Of a stretch of 64,000 bases of DNA, positions 61,864-64,000 are shown in pieces. The stretch's first letter is position 1, and each line of letters starts with the position of its first letter. Source of the stretch: Monarcha castaneiventris obscurior (Eukaryota; Chordata; Aves; Passeriformes; Monarchidae); the NCBI GenBank assembly GCA_026261815.1, contig JAMPIT010000258.1:8795501-8859500 (forward strand). The letters are read 5' to 3'. Below the pieces are notes generated by a model. That model ran no database searches. It saw nothing but the letters and a program-made list of their open reading frames with translations, and had not been told where the DNA came from. Position numbers and translations under genes: made by a program.

Positions 61864-61869
61864 AATGTA

Positions 61870-62430
61870 ACTATTAAGCAGCTCTTATCATGAACTCCAG
61901 TAATCCTTCACTGATGGTGATGATTCTATAAACAAAGCCACTACTCAAAATCATACAAACACCTGCCCACTGGACATTAAATGGCATCTAGCATGGGAAC
62001 ATTCACACTTATCCACAGCCTTGCTAGCTGTGAGGGACAGCAACAGTCACTGGCCTCTCCACAGCACCAGATCTCCAGCATCCCAAGCACATTTCCAACC
62101 CCACAGGAGGGGCACTCTTAGGAACCTCTGATGTCAGGACCCCAGGCTGCTCTCTCTGAAGGCAGGAGATAAGCAGAGACAGATGCAACTCATTTATGCA
62201 GATGGTGAGATCCGGGACAGAAAGGCTGAGATCCCCAGATGGTGTTTGTTAACCCAAACCTGCTCACGTAGGATCAAAGCAGTCAGACAGGAGGGAGAGA
62301 GCAGGCCCATTTATCCTGTCCCACACAGACAGATAACACACTCCCTCTGATAAGAACTCTCTTTCTCTTCCCTAGATTAAACACCTCAGTCTCAAACAGA
62401 CAAATATTCAGGAAACACCACAGCAGGTCT
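61870..62430. other. Convergent intergenic spacer between gene 3 and NSUN4
   Basis: About 560 bases between the likely poly(A) signals of two convergent genes. No gene or repeat was recognised. Part of it may be the 3' UTR of either gene. Confidence 0.55.
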
Positions 62431-62436
62431 TCCTCA

Positions 62437-62442
62437 TTTATT
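62437..62442 (-). terminator. Candidate poly(A) signal of NSUN4 (AATAAA on the - strand)
   Basis: TTTATT on the + strand reads AATAAA on the - strand, about 135 bases after the NSUN4 stop codon. The distance is plausible for a short 3' UTR, but longer 3' ends cannot be excluded. Confidence 0.45.
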
Positions 62443-62575
62443 CCCCACGTCTGCAGTAAAAATGCAGACTTCCTTTGGGACATCTTAGAAAGAAAATTAA
62501 ATATAAAGCAGTTCTGCTTTCCCTTAAAGATCGGGGTATTTCCTGACAGCAGATGGACAGAGTCTGTTGCCCCTT

Positions 62576-63807
<1,232 letters not shown>

Positions 63808-64000
63808 TCACCTGGCTGCTTTGGCTTTTTGGGAATGTGCAAAAATGGTGGAAAACATCCTGCACTGACTCGTGTCCTCATTTAATGCCCCTGCTCTGTG
63901 TGTGTCCCTGGCAATGCTCCTGCAGCACACATGGGCAGCACTGCTGCAGGACACCTCCCGGAGTACCCAACCCAGCCCCCAGAACACCAAACCCAGCCCC

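Overview
The window is vertebrate nuclear DNA, almost certainly from a bird and probably a songbird. The genes have short introns with GT-AG borders and one CpG-island promoter. The interspersed repeats are CR1 LINE 3' ends (one ending in the typical avian CR1 tail) and avian-type endogenous retroviral LTRs. No Alu, L1 or other mammalian repeats were seen. The recognisable gene neighbourhood is FAAH next to NSUN4.

Layout. Bases 1 to about 23,430 hold no gene that I can recognise. They contain old CR1 fragments, low-complexity tracts, a 354-nt uninterrupted purine tract and a few AT-rich blocks that look like candidate regulatory elements. At 23,430 a CpG island begins and drives gene 1. Three complete fatty-acid-amide-hydrolase-family genes then follow head to tail on the + strand: gene 1 at 23,767-31,848 (572 aa, the best match to vertebrate FAAH), gene 2 at 34,832-46,025 (588 aa) and gene 3 at 52,054-61,454 (587 aa). 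Each can be spliced into one open reading frame from 15 exons with identical intron phases. Between genes 2 and 3 a decayed copy of the last exon (50,316-50,398) marks a lost fourth copy. At the right edge the last two coding exons of NSUN4, a mitochondrial rRNA cytosine methyltransferase, lie on the - strand, tail to tail with gene 3.

Function. All three amidases keep the Ser-Ser-Lys catalytic triad of the amidase-signature family and an N-terminal membrane anchor, so all three could be active membrane amidases. Gene 1 should be the classical endocannabinoid (anandamide and oleamide) hydrolase. Genes 2 and 3 are closer to each other than to gene 1. They may correspond to what is called vitamin D3 hydroxylase-associated protein or FAAH1-like in birds. 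They lack a CpG-island promoter, which suggests restricted expression.

Most interesting points. Genes 2 and 3 share exonic tracts that are identical to the base (113 nt in exon 7; 68 and 55 nt in exon 5) although their flanking introns and neighbouring exons differ, which points to gene conversion. The only break inside the exon-5 tracts is a 12-nt patch over the oxyanion hole, where gene 2 has Ala in place of the usual Gly. The array is also inverted relative to NSUN4 when compared with the human map as I remember it. No wholly new kind of system was found; the novelty lies in this amidase cluster.
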